Below are positions 45,559-54,195 of a stretch of 64,000 nucleotides of DNA, piece by piece. How positions within the stretch are numbered: the stretch's first letter is position 1; the number at the start of each line of letters is the position of its first letter. The stretch lies in NCBI GenBank assembly GCA_964473865.1, contig CAYYQN010000012.1, positions 1 through 64,000 on the forward strand. The letters run 5' to 3'. This stretch comes from CAIMUX01 sp964473865 (GTDB lineage: Bacteria > Eisenbacteria > RBG-16-71-46 > CAIMUX01). A program made the position numbers and the translations under genes. The notes under the pieces were generated by a model. That model was not told where the DNA came from. It did not search any database and saw only the letters and a list, made by a program, of their open reading frames with translations.

Positions 45559-46497
45559 CTACGCATGTTGACGGGAGCCCCATCGCACGAGGAGCCGGGA
45601 TTCCAGGTATGTACCGACGCGGTCGAGGAGATCCTGAAGGTTCTCGCAGCGATGGTTTCGGGTGACGTTGCCATGCACGTCCTTCCAGAGCTGCTCGATC
45701 CGGTTCTCTTCCGGACAATTGGGCGGCAGGAAGTGCAGCTGGATCTTCTGCTCCAGAGTGCGGAGCAGGTTGAGGAACAGCCACACTGCCTTCCGAGCTC
45801 TGTCCACGCAGACCATGTGCCCGGTGCGCGGATCGTAGGCCCCCCGCCAGGATTGCCTTCTGGTTCCTTCCCGGCGTCGGCACCAGTTTCTGTTGACCGG
45901 GCAGCGTCCAGTCTCGGCCCAGGCGCGGGTTCAGATGGATATCGACTTCGTCGGCGAAGAGCCCGACCTCCCACGGGCCGCGATCCTCCTGCAGTTCTCG
46001 AAGTTGCCGTATGCGACGGCGCCGCCGAGCGTCCCTCCAGGGGCAAGCCACGACAGGAGGGACGCATCCCCAGCGGCTCCGCAGGTCTCGCAGCACCTTC
46101 CACAAGTGCCCGATCGAGATTCGGACCTGAGGGGTCTTGGCCAGGACCTCGCCAGAAGCGCCAGGTACCAACCGGAGCGCTCGAAGCCGAGAGTCTCCGG
46201 GTTCCGCAGCAGGATCTCCCAGACTCCCTGGCGGACGTCGTCGTCCACCTTCCGATCCCCGTTCTCGGCCCGCCGGTCGTAAAGAGAGGCCTCGTCCTCT
46301 CGCACGAAACGGGCTGGGATCCGGGCCACGGTCGAGGGGACGCAGCCGACATCCCTGGCGTCGGTCCGGGCCGAGAGCCCCTGAGTCAACTTCGCGATCA
46401 TGCGACAGTGAACGCGCAGATCGGCGTCGCGGGTCTGGTGATCCAGAAGTTGCCGGCGTCGCCGGCGGGTTCGGGACAGGCGGAGTCGAGTTCGCAC
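45559..46497 (-). pseudogene. IS630-family transposase with two compensating frameshifts
   Basis: The start is GTG at 46497 with AAGGAGG seven bases upstream. Frame A gives an N-terminal helix-turn-helix region (ARDVGCVPSTVARIPARFV, then YDRRAENGDRKVDDDVRQ). Near 46140 homology moves to frame B: VRISIGHLWKVLRDLRSRWG, RRRRRIRQLRELQEDRGP, WEVGLFADEVDIHLNPRLG (first catalytic Asp) and GRDWTLPGQQKLVPTPGRN. Near 45850 it returns to frame A: FLNLLRTLEQKIQLHFLPP and NCPEENRIEQLWKDVHGNVT (final catalytic Glu). Both ends share one frame and the middle another, so two opposite indels occurred. The catalytic parts look otherwise well preserved, so decay is recent or these are sequence errors. Confidence 0.7.
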
Positions 46498-46861
46498 CGT
46501 GAGACCTCCTTGTACTCGGGTTTGGCCACCTCAGGATATGCATGTGAGGTCTCACGCGGTGAAGTCTCCCACTCCACGGGGGTTACTCGATTCCACGACC
46601 CGAGGTGGTCTTGCATCATGCGAAGCGATGCAGCGTGGCCAGGCATGCAAGCCGATCTCCCGGCTGCAAGAGGTGAACCTTCAGCGGCGTCCGCGGTCAC
46701 GCCGACTGCTCCCATCTTGCAGGGGCTCCCTCTCGTCGCTTCTGGACACGCCGCGGACGATCGCGTACACAATGATCGGTTGCCCTCGCCTGCATCCGAC
46801 GGGAACGGTGGACCCCGGTCACGCGGATGTGGGTCTGAATTGACCAAGAGAGAGAATCTTC
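46498..46861. other. Spacer between IS630 remnant and VanZ-like gene
   Basis: Contains the transposase ribosome site (AAGGAGG on the minus strand near 46505-46511) and the promoter region of the rightward gene, whose ribosome site is AAGAGAGAGA at 46847-46856. Nothing else is recognisable. Confidence 0.45.
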
Positions 46862-47860
46862 ATGGCCATACTGCATCCGACGCGAGCCGCTTTCGCCCTC
46901 CTGCTCGCCGCGGGTCTGATGGCCCTCGTCGTCCTGGCCCAAACCCCCGATCGGAGCATCTTCTGGTCGGCCGTGGTGGACGCCGGCCATGCGCCCCTGT
47001 TCGGCCTCTTCGCGTTGACGATTCTCTGGGCTGCATCCGCCTGGGGAGGTGCCACGGGTAGTCAGGCGGCCGCTCGCCCGGGGTCGCTCCGTATCCGGAC
47101 CTACGTTCTCGCACTTGCGGTCACCGTCACCTTTGGCGCGCTGACCGAGATCCTGCAGGCCCTCGGGTCCAAGGACGCTGAGCTCTGGGACTTCATTCGC
47201 GACGTTCTTGGGGGCGCCTCGGCCCTCCTTCTCGCGTTCGCGCTAGGTCAGCGGAAGCGTCCGCGTCGCGCTGGCGGCCGCCTGGGTCGCGTGCTCCCGG
47301 TTCTCGTCGCGGCGGTCCTTCTGGCGGTGGCGCTTCTGCGGGTCACCACCGTGGCGATCGCCCATTTGTGGAGAGACTCGGCCTTTCCCCGGCTCTGCGA
47401 GTTCAACCACCGCTGGGGCGCCACGTTCATCGGGGTCCAGGACGCCGTCATCACCCAGGGAGAGCCGATCGGTGGCTGGGCTCGAGAGGCCCCCGGCCCG
47501 ATCGCCAGGGTCACATTCCATCCGGCAGCGTACCCGGGTCTGTCCATCCGGGAGCCCTACCCGGACTGGACGGGATATGACCGCCTGACGTTCGACGTCT
47601 ACTCGGAGGCGCCCGCGCCTGTCCAGCTCCACCTGCGGATCGATGACGTCCACAGCGAAGAGCTCTACACGGACCGCTTCAACCGGGTTCTGATCGTCGA
47701 GCCGGGCGCAAACCGGATCTCGATTGCCCTCGATGATGTGAGGCGCGGACCCAGAGCTCGTCCGATGGATCTGGCCCACATTCGCGCTCTGACGCTCTTC
47801 GCGATGAGCCCCCCGGCGCCGTTCTCCGTCTATCTGGACGGGTTTCGCTTGGAGCGGTAG
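46862..47860 (+). CDS. VanZ-like membrane protein fused to a carbohydrate-binding-like domain
   Basis: 332 residues in two parts. Residues 1-165 carry four to five membrane segments with the VanZ pattern (DAGHAPLFGLFAL near 40; GALTEILQALGSKDAELWDF and IRDVLGGASALLL near 88-121, including the conserved E-Q and D-x3-N/G positions). Residues 180-332 form a soluble beta-rich domain (GPIARVTFHPAAYPGL, DWTGYDRLTFDVYSE, VQLHLRIDD, PFSVYLDGFRLER) resembling galactose-binding-like/CIA30-type modules. VanZ-type proteins have no settled biochemical role outside teicoplanin resistance. The fusion suggests an envelope glycan-related role; that is inference. Confidence 0.8.
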   Translation: MAILHPTRAAFALLLAAGLMALVVLAQTPDRSIFWSAVVDAGHAPLFGLFALTILWAASAWGGATGSQAAARPGSLRIRTYVLALAVTVTFGALTEILQALGSKDAELWDFIRDVLGGASALLLAFALGQRKRPRRAGGRLGRVLPVLVAAVLLAVALLRVTTVAIAHLWRDSAFPRLCEFNHRWGATFIGVQDAVITQGEPIGGWAREAPGPIARVTFHPAAYPGLSIREPYPDWTGYDRLTFDVYSEAPAPVQLHLRIDDVHSEELYTDRFNRVLIVEPGANRISIALDDVRRGPRARPMDLAHIRALTLFAMSPPAPFSVYLDGFRLER

Positions 47861-47892
47861 CTCTCTGGCCGACCCGACCGAACTTGCCGCGT

Positions 47893-47924
47893 GCGCCCGG
47901 TGTCGGCACCGACACGGTGGGCGC
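47893..47924 (+). terminator. Two-part hairpin after the VanZ-like gene
   Basis: GCGCCC (47893-47898) pairs with GGGCGC (47919-47924), and inside it GTGTCGG (47900-47906) pairs with CCGACAC (47909-47915) around a CA turn. It starts 33 bases after the stop codon. Confidence 0.55.
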
Positions 47925-48191
47925 GACGGCTCCAAAGAGGCGTGCCGGAACGTGGGTGACTGACCGCGAATGTTCGTTCGCCAGAACAATTGACCAACCA
48001 GATGGAGCTCGCGCATCCTGCACCCCGTTTCGGGCATACCGCAGTCTCCGTCCCCCGGCACGGTGTGAGACTGGCTCGCTGCCGAATCGGACCCACCTCG
48101 CATTTATCTAGAGTGGAAAGAATTAGAGAAACGCTACGTCTGAGCGCCTCCGGCCTCGGGATGGGCATGCATCTGGAACCGACCCGCGCAT
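47925..48191. other. Spacer before the PorV-like gene
   Basis: Together with the hairpin this makes a 331-base gap. It includes an AT-richer stretch near 48100-48135 (ATTTATCTAGAGTGGAAAG) that could hold a promoter, but I see no well-spaced -35/-10 pair. No gene. Confidence 0.4.
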
Positions 48192-49757
48192 ATGGAAGGT
48201 CCTGCTGCGATCCGAGGGCCGCGCTGGGGGAGGTCCTGGGCCGGCGACGCTCCATTCCGGAACCGTCCGGGGTGGGGATGGCGATCCGTGGCCGCGATCG
48301 CGTTTCCGCTGTCTCTCTCCCTCCTTCCCGTGCCGATTCCGCCGACCGACGCTCATGCCGGGAGCCCCGCCGCATTCACCTCGCATCTCCTCGCTCCCGA
48401 CCCGGAGTGGCAGGCCATGCGAGGTGCCCGGGCCGCGACCGGTCCCGGTTTGGCGGCGTCGATCGGTAATCCGGCGGCCGTTGCCTCCCTCTCGGGCGGA
48501 GCAGGCGCCTGCTCGCACCTGCAGTGGGCTGAAGGGCTGACGCGCGAATGGGCGGGTGCCGGCTGGGCTGTCGGGCGCGGGCTGGTGGTGGCATTCGATG
48601 CCGCGGTGCTGCGTGGTCCGGAGCTTCAAGGCTTTGATGCCGACGGCAACTCGACAATACCGTTCCGCGCGTCGGAGTGGAGTGTCGCCTCACACGCGGC
48701 TCTGCCGGTCGGACGGGGCGTCGAGGTCGGCATCGGGGCCCGGCACTTCCGCCTCGAGGATGAGGCCGAGCTGTTGAGCGGCACCGGGTTCTCCCTTGGG
48801 ATCCAGGTGCACGGCGCCAGCCGGACCGTCGGTCTCGCCGTGACCGATGTGGGGGCGCCGATGAACGGGCCGCACGGCGAGTACGCGCTGCCGACCTTCT
48901 GGCGTGCCGGTTTCGAACAGGCGACGGCGGGAGAACGCATGCTCTTGGCCGCATCGGTCGAGGGAGGGGCCTCAGGAAAGCCCCAGGGGGCCCTTGGAGT
49001 GGTTTTGCGCCCTCTCGCATCCCTCGACCTCCTGGGTGGCCTGATCGTGCGGCAGAGCGCGGCGGGCGAGTCCCCGATGGGATGGTCGGCCGGCGCCACG
49101 GTACATCGTGGGCCGTTCTCCGTCTCCTACGCTCTACGCCAGGAGGAGGCCCTCGGGGCGACCCACATCGTCGGAATGCGCGTCGGGCTGCATGGCCTCC
49201 GAGACGCCTCTCGCTCGCCCCGTCCAGATGGTCCGAAGGTCCTCCCGTTTGCAGCGACAGTGGAGTGTCCGGTGGCGCCAGCGGGCCGGACGGCGCCGGC
49301 AGCGCCCGCATGGAGCCCGGCGGAGTCCACGGTACCGCCCGATCCGGCGGACGCCCCGCAGGCGTCTACCATGCCGCCGGAGTCCGTTGCGTCGACCGTC
49401 TCACAAGGGCCGCTGTGGCCGGTCGGTTCCGCCCCGCCGAACGCCTCGCAGGGTCCGGCGACGATCCTGGAGACTGCGCCGACGACCATCACGACGCCGA
49501 GATACGCCGTCTTCGGAAGCCGCTACCGGTCGGCCGACGCCGCGGAGCCTGAACTGGCGCTGATTCGCCGCGAGGGGTTTCCAGCGGCGGTATCCGTGCC
49601 CAGCGCCGGGGGCGGATGGCGGGTGTTGGTTGTGGAGACTTCGACCGCACGGGAGGCGGATGCCGCCGTCGCCCGGCTGCGCGGGCGGGCGATCGTGGTC
49701 AAGGCCGAAGCCCTCCAGCCGCCGATTCTGCAAGCGGTCAGCCCTGCCTCTCACTGA
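48192..49757 (+). CDS. PorV/UPF0164-like outer-membrane beta-barrel protein with SPOR-like C-terminus
   Basis: 521 residues. A late signal peptide is visible (hydrophobic about 33-50, cleavage near AHA at 55). Then comes the PorV/UPF0164 entry pattern MRGARAATGPGLAASIGNPA, followed by alternating amphipathic strands (about 75-345) that suit a beta-barrel. A proline/alanine-rich linker (about 350-430) leads to a SPOR-like domain (about 434-513, YAVFGSRYRSADAAEPELAL, GGWRVLVVET). PorV-type barrels shuttle type IX cargo, and SPOR domains bind denuded peptidoglycan; a fusion of the two would tie the barrel to the wall. The N-terminus is long; an internal start nearer the hydrophobic core is possible. 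Confidence 0.65.
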   Translation: MEGPAAIRGPRWGRSWAGDAPFRNRPGWGWRSVAAIAFPLSLSLLPVPIPPTDAHAGSPAAFTSHLLAPDPEWQAMRGARAATGPGLAASIGNPAAVASLSGGAGACSHLQWAEGLTREWAGAGWAVGRGLVVAFDAAVLRGPELQGFDADGNSTIPFRASEWSVASHAALPVGRGVEVGIGARHFRLEDEAELLSGTGFSLGIQVHGASRTVGLAVTDVGAPMNGPHGEYALPTFWRAGFEQATAGERMLLAASVEGGASGKPQGALGVVLRPLASLDLLGGLIVRQSAAGESPMGWSAGATVHRGPFSVSYALRQEEALGATHIVGMRVGLHGLRDASRSPRPDGPKVLPFAATVECPVAPAGRTAPAAPAWSPAESTVPPDPADAPQASTMPPESVASTVSQGPLWPVGSAPPNASQGPATILETAPTTITTPRYAVFGSRYRSADAAEPELALIRREGFPAAVSVPSAGGGWRVLVVETSTAREADAAVARLRGRAIVVKAEALQPPILQAVSPASH

Positions 49758-49932
49758 TCGGCCGCTCCGGCGTCCGTCGCCGCCCGCCCCGGGGAAGTGA
49801 ATCAGATCACGTGACGCGGCGGAGCCGCCCATTGCCCCGCCATCCGGCAGGCTCGACTCCTCTCGATCCCGCTACTGACTCCAAGGCCCCGGCCGGCGTA
49901 CCCTGGCGGGCACAGGGGGGAGGGCCATTGCC

Positions 49933-50541
49933 GTGAACCACCGGATCTGGGCGGCATTGCTGACCGCCACCATCGTGCTGGCCGGGACTCCGTCGGTCTC
50001 TCCGGTCGACGTCACCTCGGCCGCAGGCCCCGGCCAGCCAGCCGAGAAGGAGGCAACCGTCGTGACCTTCACCGTCAGCTCGCCAAGCTTCTCCCATGGG
50101 GGAGAAATCCCATCCCAGCATACCTGCGAAGGGGCAAACACATCCCCCGCTCTGACCTGGAGCGATGTTCCGGCGGGAACCAGGAGCCTCGCGCTCATCG
50201 TCGATGATCCGGATGCCCCCGACCCGAAGGCCCCCCGCATGACGTGGGTCCATTGGGTGCTGTACAACATCCCGCCCGCGGAAGGCGGTCTCGCCGCCGG
50301 AGTGGCAACGAAGGATCTGCCCGCGGGGACACGCGAGGGAACGAGCGACTACCGGCGTGGCACCTGGGGCGGCCCCTGCCCACCCATTGGGCGCCACCGC
50401 TACTTCTTCAAGTTGTACGCGCTCGACACCGTGTTGCCGGATCTCAAGAAACCGGACAAGCCTCAAGTGCTGAAGGCAATGGAGGGGCACATTCTCGGCC
50501 AGACGGAGCTGATGGGCACCTATCAGAAGAAGGGGAAGTGA
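49933..50541 (+). CDS. YbhB/YbcL-type phosphatidylethanolamine-binding-like protein (secreted)
   Basis: 202 residues from GTG 49933. A signal peptide (about 1-22) is followed by the PEBP fold: FTVSSPSFSHGGEIPSQHTC, SPALTWSDVPAGTRSLALIV, DDPDAPDPKAPRMTWVHWVL (ligand-pocket D-x-D-x-P and H-W) and GGPCPPIGRHRYFFKLYALD. Bacterial members are small periplasmic or cytoplasmic proteins of mostly unknown role. It overlaps the MFS gene by GTGA, and that gene overlaps the sulfatase-like gene, so the three are one operon. Confidence 0.9.
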   Translation: MNHRIWAALLTATIVLAGTPSVSPVDVTSAAGPGQPAEKEATVVTFTVSSPSFSHGGEIPSQHTCEGANTSPALTWSDVPAGTRSLALIVDDPDAPDPKAPRMTWVHWVLYNIPPAEGGLAAGVATKDLPAGTREGTSDYRRGTWGGPCPPIGRHRYFFKLYALDTVLPDLKKPDKPQVLKAMEGHILGQTELMGTYQKKGK

Positions 50542-51800
50542 CCGAGACCCCTTCGCCCCGGAGCGCAGTGCGGAGGGCCATCCGCTTCCTCGGCCTCAAC
50601 CGCAGCATCGGTGGACTGATGGGCATGGTCATCCTCGTCGGATTGGGCGAGAAGATGGCCGAGCGCTTCCTGCCGATCTACATGCTGGCGTTGGGAGGGG
50701 GAGTTCTCGGGGTGGGGCTCCTGAACGCCCTCGACAACCTGCTCTCCGCGCTCTACTCATTCCCCGGTGGTTATCTCGCCGACCGGTACGGCACCAAGCG
50801 CGCGCTGCTCTTCTTCAACCTGATGGCGATGGCCGGATATCTCGTCGTGATCCTCGTGCCCAGGTGGTACGCCGTGATCCTCGGGGCGGTGCTCTTCCTC
50901 TCCTGGACGGCCATCTCGCTTCCGGCAACCATGCAACTGGTCAGCGAGGTGATGCCCCGGAACAAGCGGACCATGGGCGTCTCCATGCACTCGTTGATCA
51001 AGCGCGTGCCGATGTCGCTGGGTCCGCTGGTCGGAGGCGCGTTCATCGTGGCGTGGGGCGAAACGACCGGCGTCCGCCTGGCGTTCGTGGTGGCCCTGCT
51101 CATGGCGGCCATCGCCACGCTGGCGCAGGAGCGGATGATCAAAGACGCCCGGCCGGCACGCGGCGAAGGGAGGCGGGCGGCCGAGCACAACCCGCTGCGT
51201 CTCTGGAAGGAAATGAGCCCCGATCTGCGCGATCTCCTCGTCAGCGACATCCTGGTGCGCTTCTGCGAGCAGATCCCGTTCGCGTTCGTGGTCATCTGGG
51301 CCATGAAGAGCCTCGGTACGGCAGGCATTGGCGGGCACCCGGTAACGGCGTTTGAGTTCGGTCTCCTGACCACCATTGAGATGGCGACCGCGGTGCTCTG
51401 CTACATCCCGGTGGCCTACTTCGCCGACAAGGTCGGCAAGAAGCCGTTCGTGGTCGCGACGTTCGGCTTCTTCACCCTTTTCCCGATCGTGCTCTGGCTC
51501 AGCCGTTCCTTCTGGGCGCTGGCGGGCGCCTTCGTCGTGCGCGGGTTGAAGGAGTTTGGCGAGCCCACCCGCAAGGCGCTGATCATGGATCTCTCCCCGG
51601 AAGACCGGAAGGCCGGCATGTTCGGCCTTTACTACCTGATTCGCGATGTGATCGTCTCGATCGCGGCGTTCGGCGGAGCCCTCCTGTGGCAGCGCGGACC
51701 GGCGATCAACTTCCTGACTGCGTGCGCCTTCGGGGTCCTGGGAACGGCGTGGTTTGCCTGGAAGGGCAAGGACCTGCCGGTGACGGGGGAACGGACGTGA
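50538..51800 (+). CDS. Major facilitator superfamily transporter
   Basis: 420 residues with twelve predicted membrane segments. The loop between segments 2 and 3 carries the MFS signature GGYLADRYGTKRALL near residue 75, and its pseudo-repeat YFADKVGKKPFVVATFGFF lies in the second half. The substrate cannot be told. GTG 50538 overlaps the preceding stop; the open frame before it reads through the PEBP gene. An internal helix has KMAERFLPIYML in segment 2, an unusual charged start shared with a group of uncharacterised MFS proteins. Confidence 0.88.
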   Translation: MTETPSPRSAVRRAIRFLGLNRSIGGLMGMVILVGLGEKMAERFLPIYMLALGGGVLGVGLLNALDNLLSALYSFPGGYLADRYGTKRALLFFNLMAMAGYLVVILVPRWYAVILGAVLFLSWTAISLPATMQLVSEVMPRNKRTMGVSMHSLIKRVPMSLGPLVGGAFIVAWGETTGVRLAFVVALLMAAIATLAQERMIKDARPARGEGRRAAEHNPLRLWKEMSPDLRDLLVSDILVRFCEQIPFAFVVIWAMKSLGTAGIGGHPVTAFEFGLLTTIEMATAVLCYIPVAYFADKVGKKPFVVATFGFFTLFPIVLWLSRSFWALAGAFVVRGLKEFGEPTRKALIMDLSPEDRKAGMFGLYYLIRDVIVSIAAFGGALLWQRGPAINFLTACAFGVLGTAWFAWKGKDLPVTGERT

Positions 51801-53266
51801 GCGATACCGCGACCACGCCGAGCGCCGGCGTCGCGGTTGTGATCCTTCTGCTCCTGGCGACAGGATGGCTGTCTGATTCGTCGTCGTCGGCGCCTCCGGC
51901 GAAGCGAGCGGAAGCGGCGGGGTCGCTTCTGGCCGCGGAGCTGCCTGCGACGCCATCGCGGGTCAGCCTCATCACCATCGACGCGCTGCGGGCCGACTTC
52001 ACCTCCTATGCCGGACACGCGCCGCAAACCACGCCGTTTCTCGACCTCCTGGCCGGGTCGGGCGTGGTCTTCACAGAGGCCGAAGCCGCTTCCTCCTGGA
52101 CCACCCCCTCGTTAGCCTCGCTCCTGACGTCGCTGGAACCGAGCGCTCACGGGCTGGTCTGGCCCGCCCTGAACCCGGCGACCGGTGCGCAACTCCGACA
52201 GCTCGGACTGGCTCCGTCGCTGGTCACCGTGGCGGAGACATTCCAGGCGGCCGGTTGGCTCACCATCGGCGTGCCCGGAAACCTTCACCTGCGAGCCGGT
52301 TCCGGGTTTGAGCAGGGGTTCGACTTCTACTATCGCTCCGCGCAGTTCCTGGACGGAGACCCGTTGAACCGCGTCGCGTTCGGCGGGATTCGCGCCACCC
52401 TCGGCCGGTCCTGGCGCGAGCTGTGGCCCCAACGCCGGACCTTCCTCTGGATGCACTACTTCGATCCGCACGATCCCTACCAGGCGCGCGAGCCTTGGAT
52501 GGCGGTCTTCCGGCCCCAGGGATCGAAGACCCTCGCGGACTCCGTGGCCGGCATGGTGATGGTGAATCTGCGAAAGCGCTTTCCGCATCCCGATTCCGCG
52601 ACGATCCGGACGCTTCAGTCCCTGTACGAATCCGAGATCCGGGCCACGGATGAGAGCCTGCGCGCGCTCTGTGACAGTCTCGGCCTCCGGGACGAGAACG
52701 CCCTGCTCATCGTTACCGCGGACCACGGTGAGGAATTCGGCGAACATGGCGGGCTTGGTCATATGACTTCTCTGCATCGAGAGCAGGTCCAGGTCCCGCT
52801 GCTGATGCATTGGCCCCGGATGCTGCGGCCCGGGAGGATCGAGACGCCGGTCAGCTTGATCGATATCTACCCGACGCTGGTGGAGCTGCTCGGGCTTCCC
52901 GATCCGAAGACGCTCCGCGGGGAGAGCCTCGTTGGGCTCCTCCGCGGAGAGGTCCGGACCGCGCCCCGGCCCCTGTTCGCCGAGCTCTTCCCTGATTCGG
53001 GAATGCATACTTCGGCCCGCCTGGGCGATTGGCGGCTCATTCGGGATTTCGGCCGGGGCCGAGGTCGGGCCTTGTACAACGTCCGCATCGATCCCGCGGA
53101 GGCGATCGACCGGTCGGCGCAGGAACCGGCGATCGTGCAGCAGATGCGCGCGATCATGGGACGATGGCGCAACGGACTCCCGCCGGTTCCGGCCGACATC
53201 CGGGAATCGCCGTTGGACGACCCAGAGATGATTGAGAAGCTCCGCTCGTTGGGGTACGTGCGGTAG
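51797..53266 (+). CDS. Sulfatase/alkaline-phosphatase-superfamily hydrolase without formylglycine Cys
   Basis: 489 residues. The N-terminal hydrophobic segment (about 12-27) is a signal-anchor. Superfamily features: VSLITIDALRADF near 55 (metal-binding Asp), HYFDPHDPY near 222, IVTADHGEEFGEHGGLGHMT near 305-323 (metal-binding Asp-His), FAELFPDSG, and a C-terminal LRSLGYVR, common in this subfamily. The nucleophile motif C/S-x-P-S-R is replaced by TTPSL (in SSWTTPSLASLLTS), so Thr takes the nucleophile place and the Arg is lost. Such members may be phosphotransferases or phosphodiesterases rather than sulfatases. GTG 51797 overlaps the MFS stop. Confidence 0.85.
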   Translation: MSDTATTPSAGVAVVILLLLATGWLSDSSSSAPPAKRAEAAGSLLAAELPATPSRVSLITIDALRADFTSYAGHAPQTTPFLDLLAGSGVVFTEAEAASSWTTPSLASLLTSLEPSAHGLVWPALNPATGAQLRQLGLAPSLVTVAETFQAAGWLTIGVPGNLHLRAGSGFEQGFDFYYRSAQFLDGDPLNRVAFGGIRATLGRSWRELWPQRRTFLWMHYFDPHDPYQAREPWMAVFRPQGSKTLADSVAGMVMVNLRKRFPHPDSATIRTLQSLYESEIRATDESLRALCDSLGLRDENALLIVTADHGEEFGEHGGLGHMTSLHREQVQVPLLMHWPRMLRPGRIETPVSLIDIYPTLVELLGLPDPKTLRGESLVGLLRGEVRTAPRPLFAELFPDSGMHTSARLGDWRLIRDFGRGRGRALYNVRIDPAEAIDRSAQEPAIVQQMRAIMGRWRNGLPPVPADIRESPLDDPEMIEKLRSLGYVR

Positions 53267-53415
53267 CTCCGAGCGCCAGCGGACGGCAGAGGGGGGTGTC
53301 GCGCCGATCGTCCGGAGACGGGGAAACAGGAGCGGAGGCAGAGCGACGGCGGCAGCGAGCGCGGAGCGAAGGCGGCGGCGAGGGTAGAGCGAAGGCGGGC
53401 TGATCTGCCGCGCGC

Positions 53416-54183
53416 TCAGGCCGAGGGACTTCCGGCGATTTCGCCCAGCACCAGCGCGGCCAGGGTGTAGCCGAAGATTCCCGGCAGGCAGATGCTGCTG
53501 GGTTGACGACGGCGCAGCCGGCCCCGCCGGACGACCTGATCGTCGAGATCCGGCTCCAGGGGCGGAATCGGTGGCTCGCCGGACCAGACGCAGGGGATCC
53601 CCTCCTCCACGCCGGCGTGGCGTAGCCGCAACCGCACCTGACGGGCCAGCGGGCAGCCGCTTGTCTGCGAGATGTCGCCGACGCGGACTTCGGTCGGGCT
53701 GAGACGGGAAGATGCCCCCATGCTGCTGACCACCCGCAGCCCCTGGCCATGGCAGTGAAGCAGAAGACCGCATTTCGGCCCCACGGAGTCGATGGCATCG
53801 ACCACGTAGTCGATCGGCGGGGCGAGCGCCTCCGGCCGGGTCGCTTCGTCGAGGAACTCGGTCCGGGCCGCGATACTGGTATCGGGACAGGCCCGCGCCA
53901 GGTGGGCGGCCAGGACCTCGACCTTGAGCCGGCCCACGTCTTCCGGCAGGGCCAGCGGGTGTCGGTTCAGGGAGGAAGCTGTGAGTCGATCCGGATCGAC
54001 GAGGATCAGGCTTCCGATCCCGCTCCGGGCCAGGGCCAGGGCTGCGTGGCTGCCGACGCCCCCCAGGCCGGCGATCGCCACTCGGGCCGACCGGATGCGG
54101 CGAAAGCCCTCGGCGCCGTAGAGGTCGATGGTGCGGGAGAAACGGAACGGGCCATCCGTGGTCGTTGCCTCGGGGTCGGACAT
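53416..54183 (-). CDS. tcdA: tRNA threonylcarbamoyladenosine dehydratase-like (TcdA/CsdL)
   Basis: 255 residues of the ThiF/E1-like family. Visible: FSRTIDLYGAEGFRRIRSA near 14-32, nucleotide-binding GLGGVGSHAALALARSGIG near 39-57, SSLNRH near 70, VVDAIDSVGPKCGLL near 127-141 and DISQTSGCPLARQVRLRLR near 173-191, which separates TcdA from ThiF and MoeB. The reaction is ATP-dependent cyclisation of t6A to ct6A in tRNAs reading ANN codons. It follows tatD by 12 bases and probably shares its promoter. It meets the sulfatase gene tail to tail. Confidence 0.9.
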   Translation of the reverse strand: MSDPEATTTDGPFRFSRTIDLYGAEGFRRIRSARVAIAGLGGVGSHAALALARSGIGSLILVDPDRLTASSLNRHPLALPEDVGRLKVEVLAAHLARACPDTSIAARTEFLDEATRPEALAPPIDYVVDAIDSVGPKCGLLLHCHGQGLRVVSSMGASSRLSPTEVRVGDISQTSGCPLARQVRLRLRHAGVEEGIPCVWSGEPPIPPLEPDLDDQVVRRGRLRRRQPSSICLPGIFGYTLAALVLGEIAGSPSA

Positions 54184-54195
54184 TGCCCGCTCGGC

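Noticed and set aside
45499..47061. 520-residue plus-strand frame
   Set aside because: Antisense to the IS630 transposase and overlaps the start of the VanZ-like gene; no motif.
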